Shown here piece by piece: positions 47,592 through 58,434 of a stretch of 64,000 nt of DNA (positions within the stretch are counted from its first letter, which is position 1; each line of letters opens with the position of its first letter). Both the position numbers and the translations under genes were made by a program. The DNA comes from Calonectria ilicicola (taxonomy: Eukaryota; Ascomycota; Sordariomycetes; Hypocreales; Nectriaceae): the NCBI GenBank assembly GCA_020809705.1, contig CP085830.1:5022001-5086000 (forward strand), read 5' to 3'. Under the pieces are notes generated by a model. It did no database searches, was not told the DNA's origin, and was given only the letters and a program-made list of their open reading frames with translations.

Positions 47592-48128
47592 ATGTCGCTT
47601 CAGCAAGAGCCTATAACTGGACTCAGTGAGACTCAGTGCCCTCTTCCTCCAGCAAGCACCGATTCTACCGAACAATCGCAATCCCAGTTGGAGCGATCGG
47701 CAACTTCCGCAGAGAGCACCAGTGGAGGCATGGCGCAACAACAGAACAACCCATTCAACGGTGCGCCTTTGGCACCAGAGCACCGCGTTTATATCCAGTC
47801 CCCAACATCGGCTGTCAGCGGCACACAGCAGCACAGCCAGCCTCGAAGACGCTATGAAGATAATGGTAGAATTTACAAGTGTGGGTGGAACGGTTGCGAA
47901 CGCTCCTTTGGCGTTCTGAACCACCTCAACATGCATGTCGAAATGCAGTCCCACGGGAACCCCCGGACTCAGGAAGAATTTGAGGAGGCCCGCAAGAAGT
48001 GGGAAATCCGCGAGAAGGAGTTGCATGCTAAATGGAGGGCTGAGGCAGAAAGTCGGCACCAAGCTGCCTCTGCCGCTGGCGCCTCGGCTGAGCGAATGTA
48101 TACTAGAGAATGGACAACAAGCGAATGA
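47592..48128 (+). CDS. Single C2H2 zinc-finger protein
   Basis: I use the ATG at 47592 (MSLQQEPITGLSE), giving 178 aa; the frame opens 255 nt upstream but that part looks like a leader. The N-terminal half is Ser/Gln-rich. One C2H2 finger stands at YKCGWNGCERSFGVLNHLNM followed by H..H in HVEMQSHG, a form known in a conserved group of fungal regulators in which the finger is followed by a charged helix (here EEFEEARKKWEIREKELHAK). It could bind DNA; the target is unknown. Confidence 0.78.
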   Translation: MSLQQEPITGLSETQCPLPPASTDSTEQSQSQLERSATSAESTSGGMAQQQNNPFNGAPLAPEHRVYIQSPTSAVSGTQQHSQPRRRYEDNGRIYKCGWNGCERSFGVLNHLNMHVEMQSHGNPRTQEEFEEARKKWEIREKELHAKWRAEAESRHQAASAAGASAERMYTREWTTSE

Positions 48129-48840
48129 CTGAAATGAAACTGAGAATTTCGCTGGAAATCTAATAGATCTTTTGCGGCCATCTGAAGAGGTGCGTACACG
48201 AAGGTGTGCAGGCGCCATGAGAGGCAGGGCAAAAAGGCTGTGGTCTGAAGCGTGTGTCAACATAGGCAAGGAAAAACTGAAGGCCACAGCGGTCGTGATA
48301 TCCCTAAACACAATACCAAACCTTTAGTTCAGCCTGTGGTAGAATTATCCAATAAGTTTGCAACTCTTTAGTAAATATAATGAGCAATTTTGTTTGCCTG
48401 TCATATTGTGTGATGCTTAGCTTGCTCCGCATATATAAATTGATTGTAGGAACCTCAATATTTTCTCAGCCATAACCTGATCTAGGCAGACCCGAGCACG
48501 CATTCGTCGTCCTTTCATTCCTAATTTGTGTTCATTGGGAGGTTGGTATCATTAGCCCGCGATATTACTAGTCAATAATGTACGCTGACCATTCTTTTTA
48601 TAGCAAACTGAAGGTTTTTTTTTGAAGGTAGGAATAGCCTACTCCTCGCTAGTGCGGTACGTACTCAAAAATGTCTTGGGCACAATCTTTCAAGGGGTGT
48701 ATTGTACATATGATTTGGTCATCCTTTCACGTGATGCCTTTCTTTTTGTTATGTCTCATGTGATGTGATGTGATGTGTATGGCCCCTCAATCGCTTAGCC
48801 TCAATGGAGAAAGACCACTACGGCCTGGGAATTCAGCGCC
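48129..48840. other. Intergenic region upstream of the serine hydrolase
   Basis: About 710 bp. Contains a short TGATG microsatellite near 48758-48777 and no gene. Confidence 0.4.
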
Positions 48841-50455
48841 ATGACACGACTTATGAATGTAGCGGCCAAAGCGCAGAAGGCTCTAAGTCTCGCTCAGCCC
48901 ATGATTGATCAGATATGCACCGACTCTAGAACTCCAGGACTTGCGATTGGAATTTTCGACCAAGAAGGCAAAGTCCTCGACAGCTATCATGGTTATCGTG
49001 ACATCAGCACCAAGTCTCCTCCGGATCCCGCCACCGTGTTCAATATCGGCTCCATGTGCAAAGGGTTTACTGTGCTAGCTGTCGCCTGTCTTGTTGCTCA
49101 GGGCAAGGTTACCTGGAATGATCGTGCTGATATGCATCTCGACAACTTGCGCGGCAATCAGAACGGGGCCTTCACCATCCGAGACTTGCTAAGCCATCGT
49201 ACAGACTTATGCAGGTCAGACGCGCTGTTCATTGGATCCGACAACCGGCTACTACTCACAAAACCACAAGGCCTTGAAATCTTTGCCAACCTCACCGCAG
49301 CCCGTCCTCCTCGCCAAGATTTCATCTATAACAACTTCGGATACCATGTAGTCGGGTGCATCATTGAGAATGTCTCATCGATGGATTATGGAGAATTTCT
49401 CCACTCCCATGTTTTCAAGCCTCTAAAAATGAACCGTACCTTCACAAAGCTCCCACCCTCGTCCGATGACAACATTGCCCAGGCCTACATTCCATACTCT
49501 AACTTGCAACTGCGAGAGGTCCCTGTCCCTCGGATCTCAGATGATACGATTGCCTTCTCTGCAGGCTGTATCCGCAGCTGTATGCAAGATCTTTTCGTCT
49601 TTTATGCGGCAATGCTGAGAAATTTCACCAACATTCTTCCCAAGCCAGAGTCAGAAAAACCTCGTGAATATATGCGGCGATGTAGGCGCGATATTCGAGG
49701 CAAATATGCCTCTTCGGGTAATTTCATCACTCCGAGAACAATCCTATGGTATGGGATGGGCGCGTACTCAGCTACCGAATCAAATGAGCGAACTGAGCGG
49801 CAATTCCGGCTTGTTAGACTCCTACCCAATAATTGGAACGGCCACCAACGCACGGTTGATTTTTCATCATGGGGGTAACAATTTTGGTTGCTCTTCGACA
49901 GTGTATATGGTTACAGAGCTCAGTATGGGCATAGTCGTTCTTGGTAACGCTCTAGGACACTGCGACGCAACGGATTGGACTGCGCAGGTCCTGACTGAAG
50001 CATACCTCTCTGGAGTCATCAATACCCCTTTTCGCCAGTACATCGTTGCTGCGGCAGAAACTGCACGCTCCGCTATGCATAAAGTGCAGGTAATATTAGA
50101 CAAGGAAAAGAGGCCGAGTGATCCCCCTAACAACCTCGAACAATACACGGGAGTTTATTGGCATAAAACGCACCAGTTTCGCATTGCCGTGACATTATGC
50201 AAGCAAAGGGGCAGCAAAGAACTAGAGATGTCTTTCCAATGCCTTGAAGGAGAAACATATTCTCTCCAGCACTACCAAGACAATACATTTGTCTTCAACG
50301 AGAATTTTGATCGAATTAGCGCACGTGGTCAGTGGCGCAGGCCATATTGGTTTTACAAGATCGATTTTCTTTCACATAACACACAGATCCATGCGCTTCG
50401 ATGGAAATTTGATGATGCAGAGGATCAGGGACAGATATTCAAGAGACTAGAATGA
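48841..50455 (+). pseudogene. AmpC-like beta-lactamase/transpeptidase fold hydrolase, frameshifted
   Basis: The first frame (48841 on) carries the class signatures: Ser71-Met-Cys-Lys74 (FNIGSMCKGFT, SxxK) and Tyr163-Asn-Asn165 (YNNFGYH, YxN). The third motif (HHGGNNFG) and the whole C-terminal half (SLREQSYGMGWARTQLP ... QVLTEAYLSGV ... YTGVYW) lie in another frame reaching 50455. The switch falls between about 49620 and 49665, and I find no intron of normal size that restores it (candidates are 22-40 bp). One base gained or two lost would explain it. An intact protein would be about 535 aa. Members act on esters or amides; the fungal substrate is unknown. The original frame runs to 49878 and would end in unrelated residues. 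It is a paralogue of the gene at 51774. Confidence 0.75.
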
Positions 50456-50629
50456 TGACAGCACTTGTATATTGACCAACGACCTCGTTTACCTTACTTG
50501 AATAAAACTAGCCACTACTTACTCTAGCTTAACGGACCTACCGCCAACGCAGTTGTGCGAAGCACACAACAGCTCCGGGCCCCACGTTCGCAGCGCGACC
50601 GACATTGGAGGATTCGATTTCTTTTCTCA

Positions 50630-51538
50630 TCAATTGTAGCACGGTACAAGTTCTTCGAATTTCTCATCCTCCAATTGATGTTCAACATGTTTTTCGTCAG
50701 GGAAAAATCCATTTCGTATACTTATCGCCCTCATTCTCAGATCGACCGCCTCTCCATCTTGGAACATTTGTTTTTTCACGCGGCTCCAATACCATAGAGC
50801 CCTTGCTAGCTCAGCTCGGGTATCTTCCAAGGGGTCATCGAGAATTATGTGCGCCTGTCGGAAAGCTTCGTCGGCCTCTTCCAATGTACCATTGTCTCGA
50901 TGCAGTTGGCCGAGCTTGTGAAATTTGATTGCAGTGTGGTAGTGGTCTCCAAAAAGATCTTGCCTGATCTTCAATGCCTTTGCGTGAACCTCGAGTGCGC
51001 GTAGATCTTTTTGGAGTTGCAGGCAAATACCGATAACGTATTGATTCCAAGCACCATGCACACTTTGTTCCTCACGCAGACCATTCCCCTGTTAGTCCCC
51101 TTCGTATAAATGTAGCCGAAGAGCCTCATTTGGCATGCCTTTCATTTCGTACACCCGAGCTATGTTGTGGTGAACATGAAATATGGTATTACGGCGAGAG
51201 TGTTCATCCTCGACCTTGCAGATAATCTCCAATGCCCGTGCAGACAAAGTAATGGCCTCATCTTATTCACCTCGTGCAGCCAACGCTTGCGCAAGATCGG
51301 AATAGGTAACTCCCAGAACGGATTCGTCGACATTTGTGTCATTTTCATAATGGGAGACAACCTTCCTGGATATCTCGACAGCCTCATCGCAGCGGAATGC
51401 GGAACTTTCTAATAAAATCCCCCCAAGGCTCCTTTGGATAAATTGGACTTGCTGGAGGTCCTGTAATCCATGCGCATTGTAAACCTGTTGCGCAATGGTA
51501 AGGAAGCTTTCTGCATCTTTGAAATCACGATGCTGCAT
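50630..51538 (-). pseudogene. TPR-repeat gene remnant
   Basis: The minus-strand frame shows kinesin-light-chain-like tetratricopeptide units (ARALEIICKVEDEHSRR, KALKIRQDLFGDHYHTAIKF, HKLGQLHRDNGTLEEADEAF). It is interrupted by two in-frame TAA codons, one near 51260 (after ALAARGE) and one near 51093 (after HLYEGD), and its frame closes upstream at 51540-51560 with a TGA. No N-terminal effector or NTPase domain remains. In fungi such repeats usually end NLR-type genes, so this is probably the tail of one. It lies between two AmpC-like genes. Not expected to be functional. Confidence 0.65.
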
Positions 51539-51773
51539 CCCCGTGGTAAGATCTCACAAAATCATCAAGAGGAAAGATACATTTCAGCCCAAATCGATCC
51601 CAGGTGGGTTGGACTTAGAACCATAAATTATTTTATTTTGTCTCGTTGTGGTGTTCTGGCGGTCACAAAGATTACATATATCGCAAAAGCTCCAAAATGG
51701 CTTCAAGAGAGACCAATATCTCACGGGTGCGAGAACGGTCAGTGACCAGATGTTTGTCCTACGATAAAGGGGG

Positions 51774-53390
51774 ATGGCTAATTTTGCTAAAAGGTTAGAA
51801 ACTCTTCGCCCAACGATTTCCCGTATTCGAGAGGCCACTGGTGCCGCATCCGTGTCTTATGGGGTGGTGCACCAAGGTGAAATCGTTCTACAAGGCACAG
51901 ATGGATGGCGTGACGCTGCCAATAAACCGCTAGCCAACATCGACACAGCCTACATCATTGGATCAACAATGAAGTCAATGATAGCATCCTGCTGCGGGAT
52001 GCTGGTGGATGAAGGAAAGCTCTCTTGGAACGACAAATTATCACAACACCTGCCTTTTCATTTCGTTTCTGACCCTACAGTTGCTAATCACGCAACTATT
52101 CGCGATGCACTATCCCATACCACTGGCATTGCGCAACTTGACCTGTCTTGGTATGGAGCATCAGGAAAGAATCTCGTGGACCCTCAGGACTTGCTACATG
52201 TAGTCGCATATTTGCCTCTCGCCGCGGAATTTCGCTCAGAGTGGGGTTATTACAATTACATGTATGTGATAGTGGCCAAAATCATCAGCAGGCTTGGCGA
52301 GTGTGGTCATTGGTCATCATTTCTAACACAGCGAGTATTGGAGCCACTACAAATGGATCGAAGCAAGCTCTCTCGTGATGACTTTCCTGACGACAATATA
52401 GCGGAACCCCACTACGTCAAAGATGACGGGTCTGCAGGTACACTCCCAAGGCCAGATCTCTCTGCAAACACCTTGATGGGCCCGGCAGGTTGTCTGTGGT
52501 CGACCGTCCCCAACATGTTGAAATGGGTGCAAGCAGTTATGAGTAGCATCAGTTCTAGTCATGTGGAGATTAATAGTGACAACCTTTTGAAACAAATGAG
52601 TACCATCACTGCCCATCAATCTCTATTAACCCAACAAGGCTTGTTTGAAAACACATACGGATATGGGTGGTCTCGGCTGTCGATGCCCTCACCCATGTTT
52701 GGGTTTATGTCGACAAATGACGCCGACTACAGCAAAGTACCTGGGAAAGACTCCCAGCGCCGCCTCATGCTCTACCACGGCGGCCAAGTCACCGGTTATC
52801 TTACGACTCTTTGTATATTCCCAGAAACAGACTCGGCTATCATTGTCCTCAGTAATTCACAAGCACTTGGTGATGCATCCGATTGGACAGTGCGGGCGAT
52901 TATGCAAGAATTATTTCAGCTTTCCCCACCACTTGACTTCATAGCTATGGCTTTATGTAAAGCTGAGGAAGCACTAGGGACCTATGACTGTCTTATGGAG
53001 GACTATAGATGCTACAAGAGCTCTCAGGGCAATACCGCAACCCTAGATGACAAGTTTGGCAGATACTGCAATAAGGGCTTGAAATTGTACCTTTATATCT
53101 AGCCAACAACCCGCGCAGATAAAGCTGGAAAGTTCCTGCTAAATGAAATGAAAACGCAACAGCACTATCTGGAACACTTTTCTGGATCTACGTTTGGATT
53201 TCCCCCAGAATCGCGAGAGGAACAAGAAAGCAAATGTATGGTTGATTATGTCGCCTACGAGCAATTGCTCTTGACCTTCCAGAAGAGCGTCTCTTGCGAC
53301 AACAACGAAAAATATAACCAATTGCAATGGGTCATGCAGCCAGGGCTTGATGCAATTTGCTTTGAGCGCGAATTTGAGACGAATGGTTGA
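51774..53390 (+). CDS. AmpC-like beta-lactamase/transpeptidase fold hydrolase with a late TAG
   Basis: An intronless frame of 442 codons. The SxxK is Ser64-Thr-Met-Lys67 (IIGSTMKSMI), the YxN is Tyr159-Tyr-Asn161 (GYYNYMYV), and the third motif is YHGGQVTGYL. A TAG at 53100-53102 follows LKLYLYI; the frame then stays open for 95 codons to 53390 with family-like text (GKFLLNEMKTQQHYLEHFSG, WVMQPGLDAICFEREF). The TAG looks like one late nonsense change. All catalytic motifs lie before it, so partial function is conceivable. Related fungal proteins hydrolyse esters or lactams in metabolite pathways or detoxification; the substrate is unknown. Separated from the frameshifted paralogue by the TPR remnant. 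Confidence 0.82.
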
Positions 53391-54750
53391 CGCTGAATTG
53401 AGATATGCAGAAAAGTTTTATCAGGTATTCGCTCTTTTGTTTTCACGGATAGTGTATTTGAAAAGGCATTGATATGGATTCCGCACGAGAGCTTCCGAAG
53501 GCCAACTCCTGGCAATGATCGATCATGGATTGAAAGAGTTGAGTTTCATTCAGGCTGACCTGCTTCGCTTTACACGATGTATAGCTTATGCATCCATATT
53601 TTTGTGATTATTGCAGCTGTGTAGGCCATGGTGATCGAAACCTGAGCGATAATTCTATTAGCACACTGAAGACTCAATAATTAAATGGTTCAAATTCAGA
53701 TGCTGAGGTCCGCCGAAAGGTTCAAACGCGAGCACATATCATCAAGTGCATTAAGAAAAATGGCATTAAACTATACCTATCAGACCCCCACCGGGTTCAC
53801 AAGAGTACCTCGACGAGGGAACTTCTCGGTAAATTTGTGGCTCTCGAGTGGGATCAGACCGGCTTCGGGGATACATTACGAATATTCGTTCATCAGGAGG
53901 TGATACCTCGTTTATCCTCGACTAGCATATCGGACAAATTGCTTGCCCGACAACCCAAACCATTGAGTATCTTTATCCTAAAAGGATTTCTGGCCTATTA
54001 TGGTCATTTAGTGTATTTTAATTGGCCTCCGTCAAAATACCTCTTGATGATACAAATGATATTGTGAACCGTCACCGGGTTTAGAACATAAGATGTTGGC
54101 CAAGACAAGGAATGCATGCTAAGTATTGAAATTATGCACGGCGATTATTTCCATATGATAACTAAAAGAATCTAAGCTATCTGCATGTGAAGCCTGGGAA
54201 GTTGCTTTAAAATAAAACTGGGTATCCTTATTTGGTGTATTAGCCTTGCTAAATAACTAGACATGGGGATAAACAAAACAATAATAAAGTTATACATAAA
54301 TGTTAATTACATATCAGCATTTGTGTTCCTAAGATTTGGGCATTCCCCATCCCATTGAACTCCAATTCATGAAATCTTCCGATAAAATTTCTTAGACTCT
54401 TTGAACCAGCTTGCTTCAGGACATTTTTATCGATGACTTGGCCTTGTTAAATCTTTCAAGACGAACAGCTGGACTACTGTCCTTCCAGCCCCCGACAAGC
54501 AATTTGATTTGGGAAGGTTGCAGATTTGATATGATGTTGGGTTTCTGTTTGTCTTCTTATCTAGGCGCGGCCGCTCATCAAGGGCAGCTTGGTTGAAGAA
54601 AAATTCTTTTCAACGCCTGTGATCTTTCCATTTTCTGCATCGCTGAATCTGTGAAACAGGCAAGGCAGTCAAATAGTATATTTCCTTGCGATGAAAATTG
54701 CAACTTTTTCTTCGAGCTTTCTTTGCCATGCGAATCCGAAATTCATGGAG
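53391..54750. other. Gene-poor stretch
   Basis: About 1.36 kb without a convincing gene. Weak plus frames near 53685-54067 (for example FVALEWDQTGFGDTLRIFVH) may be decayed coding sequence but match nothing I know. Confidence 0.35.
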
Positions 54751-54975
54751 CTACAAGTACCACGTGTTTCCAGGTTTCACTCCATGCTTTTTCCATTTCC
54801 AGCAGACGCAGATTATAATGGTCAGGAAAATAGTACCTGCAATAGAGGCCACGACGATTCCCGCAATACCACCGGGCTTGAGATGAACCTTGCCTGTTCC
54901 ATCGCCACTTGTAGTACCGCCAGTCAAGAAACCGGTCGCTCGTTCAGCGACTAGGGCGCGTGGTAAGACAGTCAT
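54751..54975 (-). CDS. Small single-pass membrane protein, tentative
   Basis: A 74-aa frame whose centre is a clear transmembrane helix (GIAGIVVASIAGTIFLTIII) followed by a basic stop-transfer (CVCWKWKKHG), preceded by a Thr/Gly stalk. This is the layout of the C-terminus of fungal wall sensors or single-pass surface proteins. A TATA-like TATAAAA lies on the same strand near 55072-55079, about 100 bp before the ATG at 54975. Upstream on the same strand in another frame is LYLFLLSAHL, signal-peptide-like, which suggests that a first exon or a lost base may be involved. Weak as annotated. Confidence 0.35.
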   Translation of the reverse strand: MTVLPRALVAERATGFLTGGTTSGDGTGKVHLKPGGIAGIVVASIAGTIFLTIIICVCWKWKKHGVKPGNTWYL

Positions 54976-55859
54976 AGGTGGGCAGACAGCAAGAACAGAT
55001 ACAGAACCAAGGGGATCCTGGAATCAGTGTGAAACAAAATTCAGGCGTGATATTTTGGGGGCGAGAGCCTTTTATATCCCATGTTGCCTAAAGTGCATTT
55101 GCACATTTGTGCTTGTACGTCAGGTATTGGACACACTAACAAGCGTAAATTTATCTAGTCAGCCTTGGCACTTTTGCGGCTGTGATCGGCGTCCAGCCAC
55201 AGCAACTGCAACCCTTTCTTTTTTCAACGGGATCCACGCTGCAAAGGCAGTGATTGGGTTTTGTGGTAAAGTCTTTGACGTCACTGGAAATGCGGTGAAG
55301 CTTTGAATGAGGGGGGATGGCAAGCAAGTGTTTAGCAGGTGGAGGGATGCGTGCGAAGGGTGGAAATGAAGAGTGGATGGGAAAATATCAAAAGGAGCCA
55401 GTTTCAGTTCTCACGTCATCGACGGTTTTGGCGATTTGGACGGGATATGCAGCCAGGCACTCTTCAACAACTTTTTTTGAGACTGGCGATTCCGGTTCAT
55501 TACCGTGTCTGGGCTGACAAGGGCTTGGACGTCAGCCACTCAGCTCAGACAGGACAGAATGAGGCTAAAATGGGGGAATTTGGTTGATGCACCTGTGATG
55601 GCATCATTTGGCCGCGTCGGGTTGATGTCAGCAGGTCGTTTCGCACCGGAGCAGCTCGCTAGAGGAGCAGTGAATGTTTTGATACTGGTGCCGTTAGCTG
55701 GTGGGGTGACAAAGGACAACGAACCAACGTCGTCGTGGCGGCGTCAGCGTGGCACAAGGCCCTAACAAGTGCAACAGGGCGAAAAAGCAACTTGGATAAA
55801 CACGGGGGAGGGAGGGGAGAGTGAGGAGTGGCCTCATCAAGGAGACCAACACCGACACC
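54976..55859. other. Intergenic region before the MYND-finger gene
   Basis: About 880 bp. Several short frames on both strands show no family content. It holds the TATA-like site of the small minus-strand gene. Confidence 0.4.
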
Positions 55860-56110
55860 GCCATGCAACGACAGCACAACAACAACAAGCCAACAACAAC
55901 AACAACAATAACACTGGCAATGAGACCACCACCACCACTACCAACTCCAACTCCAACGCCAACAAACCACACCATGTCATCACCATCATCAGCGCCATCA
56001 TCATCATCATCACCACCATCGCCATCACTGTCACTGTCACCGTCACCGTCACCGTCATCACCAGCACCAGCACCACAAACACCATCACCATCACAAACGC
56101 CAACAACCTC
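55860..56110. repeat. Low-complexity trinucleotide tract (CAA/ACC/ATC-type)
   Basis: A run of simple and imperfect trinucleotide repeats (CAA-, ACC-, ATC- and CAC-rich) covers the end of the leader and the first codons of the following gene, where it codes for Ser/Pro repeats. It is open on several frames of both strands for that reason, which creates many false ORFs. Confidence 0.8.
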
Positions 56111-57146
56111 GCTCGCAGTCCCCTCGTGCGAAGTCTGCCGCTGCAAGAGCCATCTCCTCCGCTGCGCCGGCTGCCAGGCTGTCTACTACTGCGGTCGCGA
56201 CCACCAAGCCGCAGACCGCGCCAGCCACAGGAAGCCATGCTCAGCCACCAAACGGGCCCGCGTCCACCTCTGTGATGAGGAGCAGAAGCTGCGCGCCATG
56301 CCGGGTGACTGGAGCCTCCCCGCGCACGTCTTCGAGAATGGCGTGGGCCTGTTCTGGAGCATCATGGCGACGCGGCCGTACATGCGCGCGCGCTTCCAGC
56401 TCGTCGACCGCCTGCTGCAGGGCTTTGGGCTCGCCGGCGGGCGCGCAGCCGTGGTTGAGACGTGCCTCGACCACCTGCTGGACATGATCCGCCTGTGCCG
56501 CAGCGACAACATGGGCGTGCGCGACCTGGTGCCGGCGCTGTACATCCGCCTGGGCCGCGACCAGGACGCCTACGACTTTGCCAAGTGGTACGCAAACGCC
56601 GGCGAGCAGGACACGTACGACTGGGACGACGTCGAGCTGCCCTTCCTCGACATCAAGGGCGCCGACGTGCTGGAGGAGCCCGCCTGCTGGGCCCGCGAGT
56701 GGATCGCCCTGAGCCATGCCGTCGCCGTCGTCCTCACAAAGGTGCGCGTGCTGCTCGACCTCATGGCCATGCAGAATGCCTCGCGCGCCCTGCTGAAGAC
56801 GCTCCCCCAGGAGATCATCCAGCTGATCCGCCTCCAGCTCGTCGACAGCGCACTCATATCACGCCCCGGCCTTCTCATAGCCAGCGCCGACGAGGTTGCG
56901 CGTCTCATCGAGACCGTCAAGGCCCAGTTGAAGCATCTCCACCGCTCCATCAAAAACTACAACCCTGACTTTTGGCCATCCCTGCTCGTGAACTCGACCA
57001 CCGCGCTCAACTCCAGGCCCCAGCACTACTCGCCGGGATCGCTGGAGGAGGCTTACTTGGTCATTGGGTACAACTATGCCTCCTGGGCTGAGACGCCTGG
57101 CGCCTTGGAAATTGCGAAAGCCGTCGACCAGGCCGCAGAAGTGTAG
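55974..57146 (+). CDS. MYND zinc-finger protein
   Basis: The frame opens at 55821 but the ATG with the best context (ACACCATGTC) is 55974; ATGs at 55863 and 55920 are also in frame. The product is about 390 aa. A Ser/Pro-rich start precedes a MYND finger with its Cys/His set: CEVCRC, CAGC, YYCGRDHQAADRASHRKPC. The rest is helical and Leu-rich (FQLVDRLLQGFGLAGG, TCLDHLLDMIRLC, VLLDLMAMQNASRALLKTL), with a run PALYIRLGRDQDAYDFAKWY that recurs in fungal MYND proteins. MYND fingers bind Pro-rich peptides, often in regulators or methyltransferases, but I see no SET domain. Base composition is much more GC-rich than neighbours. Confidence 0.82.
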   Translation: MSSPSSAPSSSSSPPSPSLSLSPSPSPSSPAPAPQTPSPSQTPTTSLAVPSCEVCRCKSHLLRCAGCQAVYYCGRDHQAADRASHRKPCSATKRARVHLCDEEQKLRAMPGDWSLPAHVFENGVGLFWSIMATRPYMRARFQLVDRLLQGFGLAGGRAAVVETCLDHLLDMIRLCRSDNMGVRDLVPALYIRLGRDQDAYDFAKWYANAGEQDTYDWDDVELPFLDIKGADVLEEPACWAREWIALSHAVAVVLTKVRVLLDLMAMQNASRALLKTLPQEIIQLIRLQLVDSALISRPGLLIASADEVARLIETVKAQLKHLHRSIKNYNPDFWPSLLVNSTTALNSRPQHYSPGSLEEAYLVIGYNYASWAETPGALEIAKAVDQAAEV

Positions 57147-57824
57147 AAAGCAAAAAAAGGCAAAAGAAAAAAAAATGAGCCGTCAGCCGAGATTTACATT
57201 AATCAACCAACACTAAAAGTATGCCAGGCATCTTTTTCTTTTTTTTTTATGGGCAGAGCACTATCAGGCGCAAGCCCCATCTAATTTACTAGGGACGGCT
57301 AGATGTGAGCATGTTTGGTTCTGGTTTCGGGATAGAAAAGGAAAAGGAAAACACAGTAATGAATGAAAATAAATATTATTATGAATTGTAACTGCCATGC
57401 AGCTTTGTCGTCCACATGCTTACTGATGGTCAAAACTTGGTCCCTCTCGCACTATCGTCAACATGGCGTCGATAAGATGATTCACATCCATCTCGCACCA
57501 ATCACCAACAGGGCTAGCACCAAACTTTGAATCGCAGTATCGACTTAGTCATCCCCCTGGCGGTGCAACCTTGCCGGGTAGGCTTCGATCCAAAATTCTC
57601 CGATCGAAATGTGATTCATAGCATCGGTGTCAGACCGGCGCTTTGCCAAGAAACAACACGCTCAAAGGCTCCAACGACTTATTCTAGATTACTAGATGAC
57701 CTCGATTTCTCTAACCACTTAAATTAGCTCGTACCATTTTACCCAGCCCTTCATTTCGAGTAATCATCACTATCCCCAATACTTCGGCTCGGCGTATTAA
57801 CCAATTACAACTAGGAAATTAAAA
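57147..57824. other. Intergenic region, nothing recognised
   Basis: About 680 bp containing A/T homopolymer runs near 57170 and 57240, presumably 3' UTR and promoter. No gene seen. Confidence 0.4.
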
Positions 57825-58361
57825 ATGAGCGATACTACGCAAACAACATTTTCAATTCGCCTTGCCACCACTGACACTGACCTGGCTTCGGTGGTTGAAT
57901 GCTTCCACGCCTATACAAAATGGCTCAACATGGATTTGACCTTTCAAGACTATGCCACCGAGCTAAGCACTTTGCCAGGAAAGTACGCGTCTCCAACAGG
58001 CGCACTCTTGCTTGCGCGCGATCTAGAAACAGACCAGGTACTAGGTTGCATTGCTATGCGGCCAATAGAACTTCAACCAGAGTACAAAATTAGCCGAGAG
58101 CCCAATACACGCTACTGCGAACTCAAGAGGCTATATGTCTACCCGGCAGTCAGAGGACGGAACATTGCAAGGGCCCTTGTCGGAGAAGTGCTGCTCCTTG
58201 CTCAAAGGCAAGGATACCACGAAGCCCTTCTGGATACGCTCGAGACGATGACTGCAGCCATTTCACTATACAAATCTCTGGGTTTCATCGATGTGGAGCC
58301 ATACTACAACAGCCCTGGCGATGGCTTCATCAACATGTCCAAGAAAATCCAATCTGCATAG
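57825..58361 (+). CDS. GNAT-family N-acetyltransferase
   Basis: An intronless 178-aa frame with the GNAT acetyl-CoA core: beta-4 CELKRLYVYPAV followed by the pyrophosphate-binding RGRNIARALVGEVLLLAQ and the beta-5 helix YHEALLDTLETM, then AAISLYKSLGFIDVEPYY. The Q/RxxGxG/A loop is RGRNIA, a slight variant. GNATs move an acetyl group from acetyl-CoA to an amine; the target is unknown. The adjacent gene on the other strand is also a GNAT, ending only 73 bp away. Confidence 0.9.
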   Translation: MSDTTQTTFSIRLATTDTDLASVVECFHAYTKWLNMDLTFQDYATELSTLPGKYASPTGALLLARDLETDQVLGCIAMRPIELQPEYKISREPNTRYCELKRLYVYPAVRGRNIARALVGEVLLLAQRQGYHEALLDTLETMTAAISLYKSLGFIDVEPYYNSPGDGFINMSKKIQSA

Positions 58362-58434
58362 TCTAATCTCTATGTAATTCGGATCAACCATCAAACAATA
58401 ATAAAGGCCGAGAAAGTTTCTCGACAAGATGAAA

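Noticed and set aside
48758..48777. TGATG repeat as a regulatory element
   Set aside because: Too short and simple; treated as a microsatellite.
56186..56968. Several long frames on both strands over the MYND gene
   Set aside because: The GC-rich composition removes stops in other frames. The MYND Cys/His set lies in only one frame.
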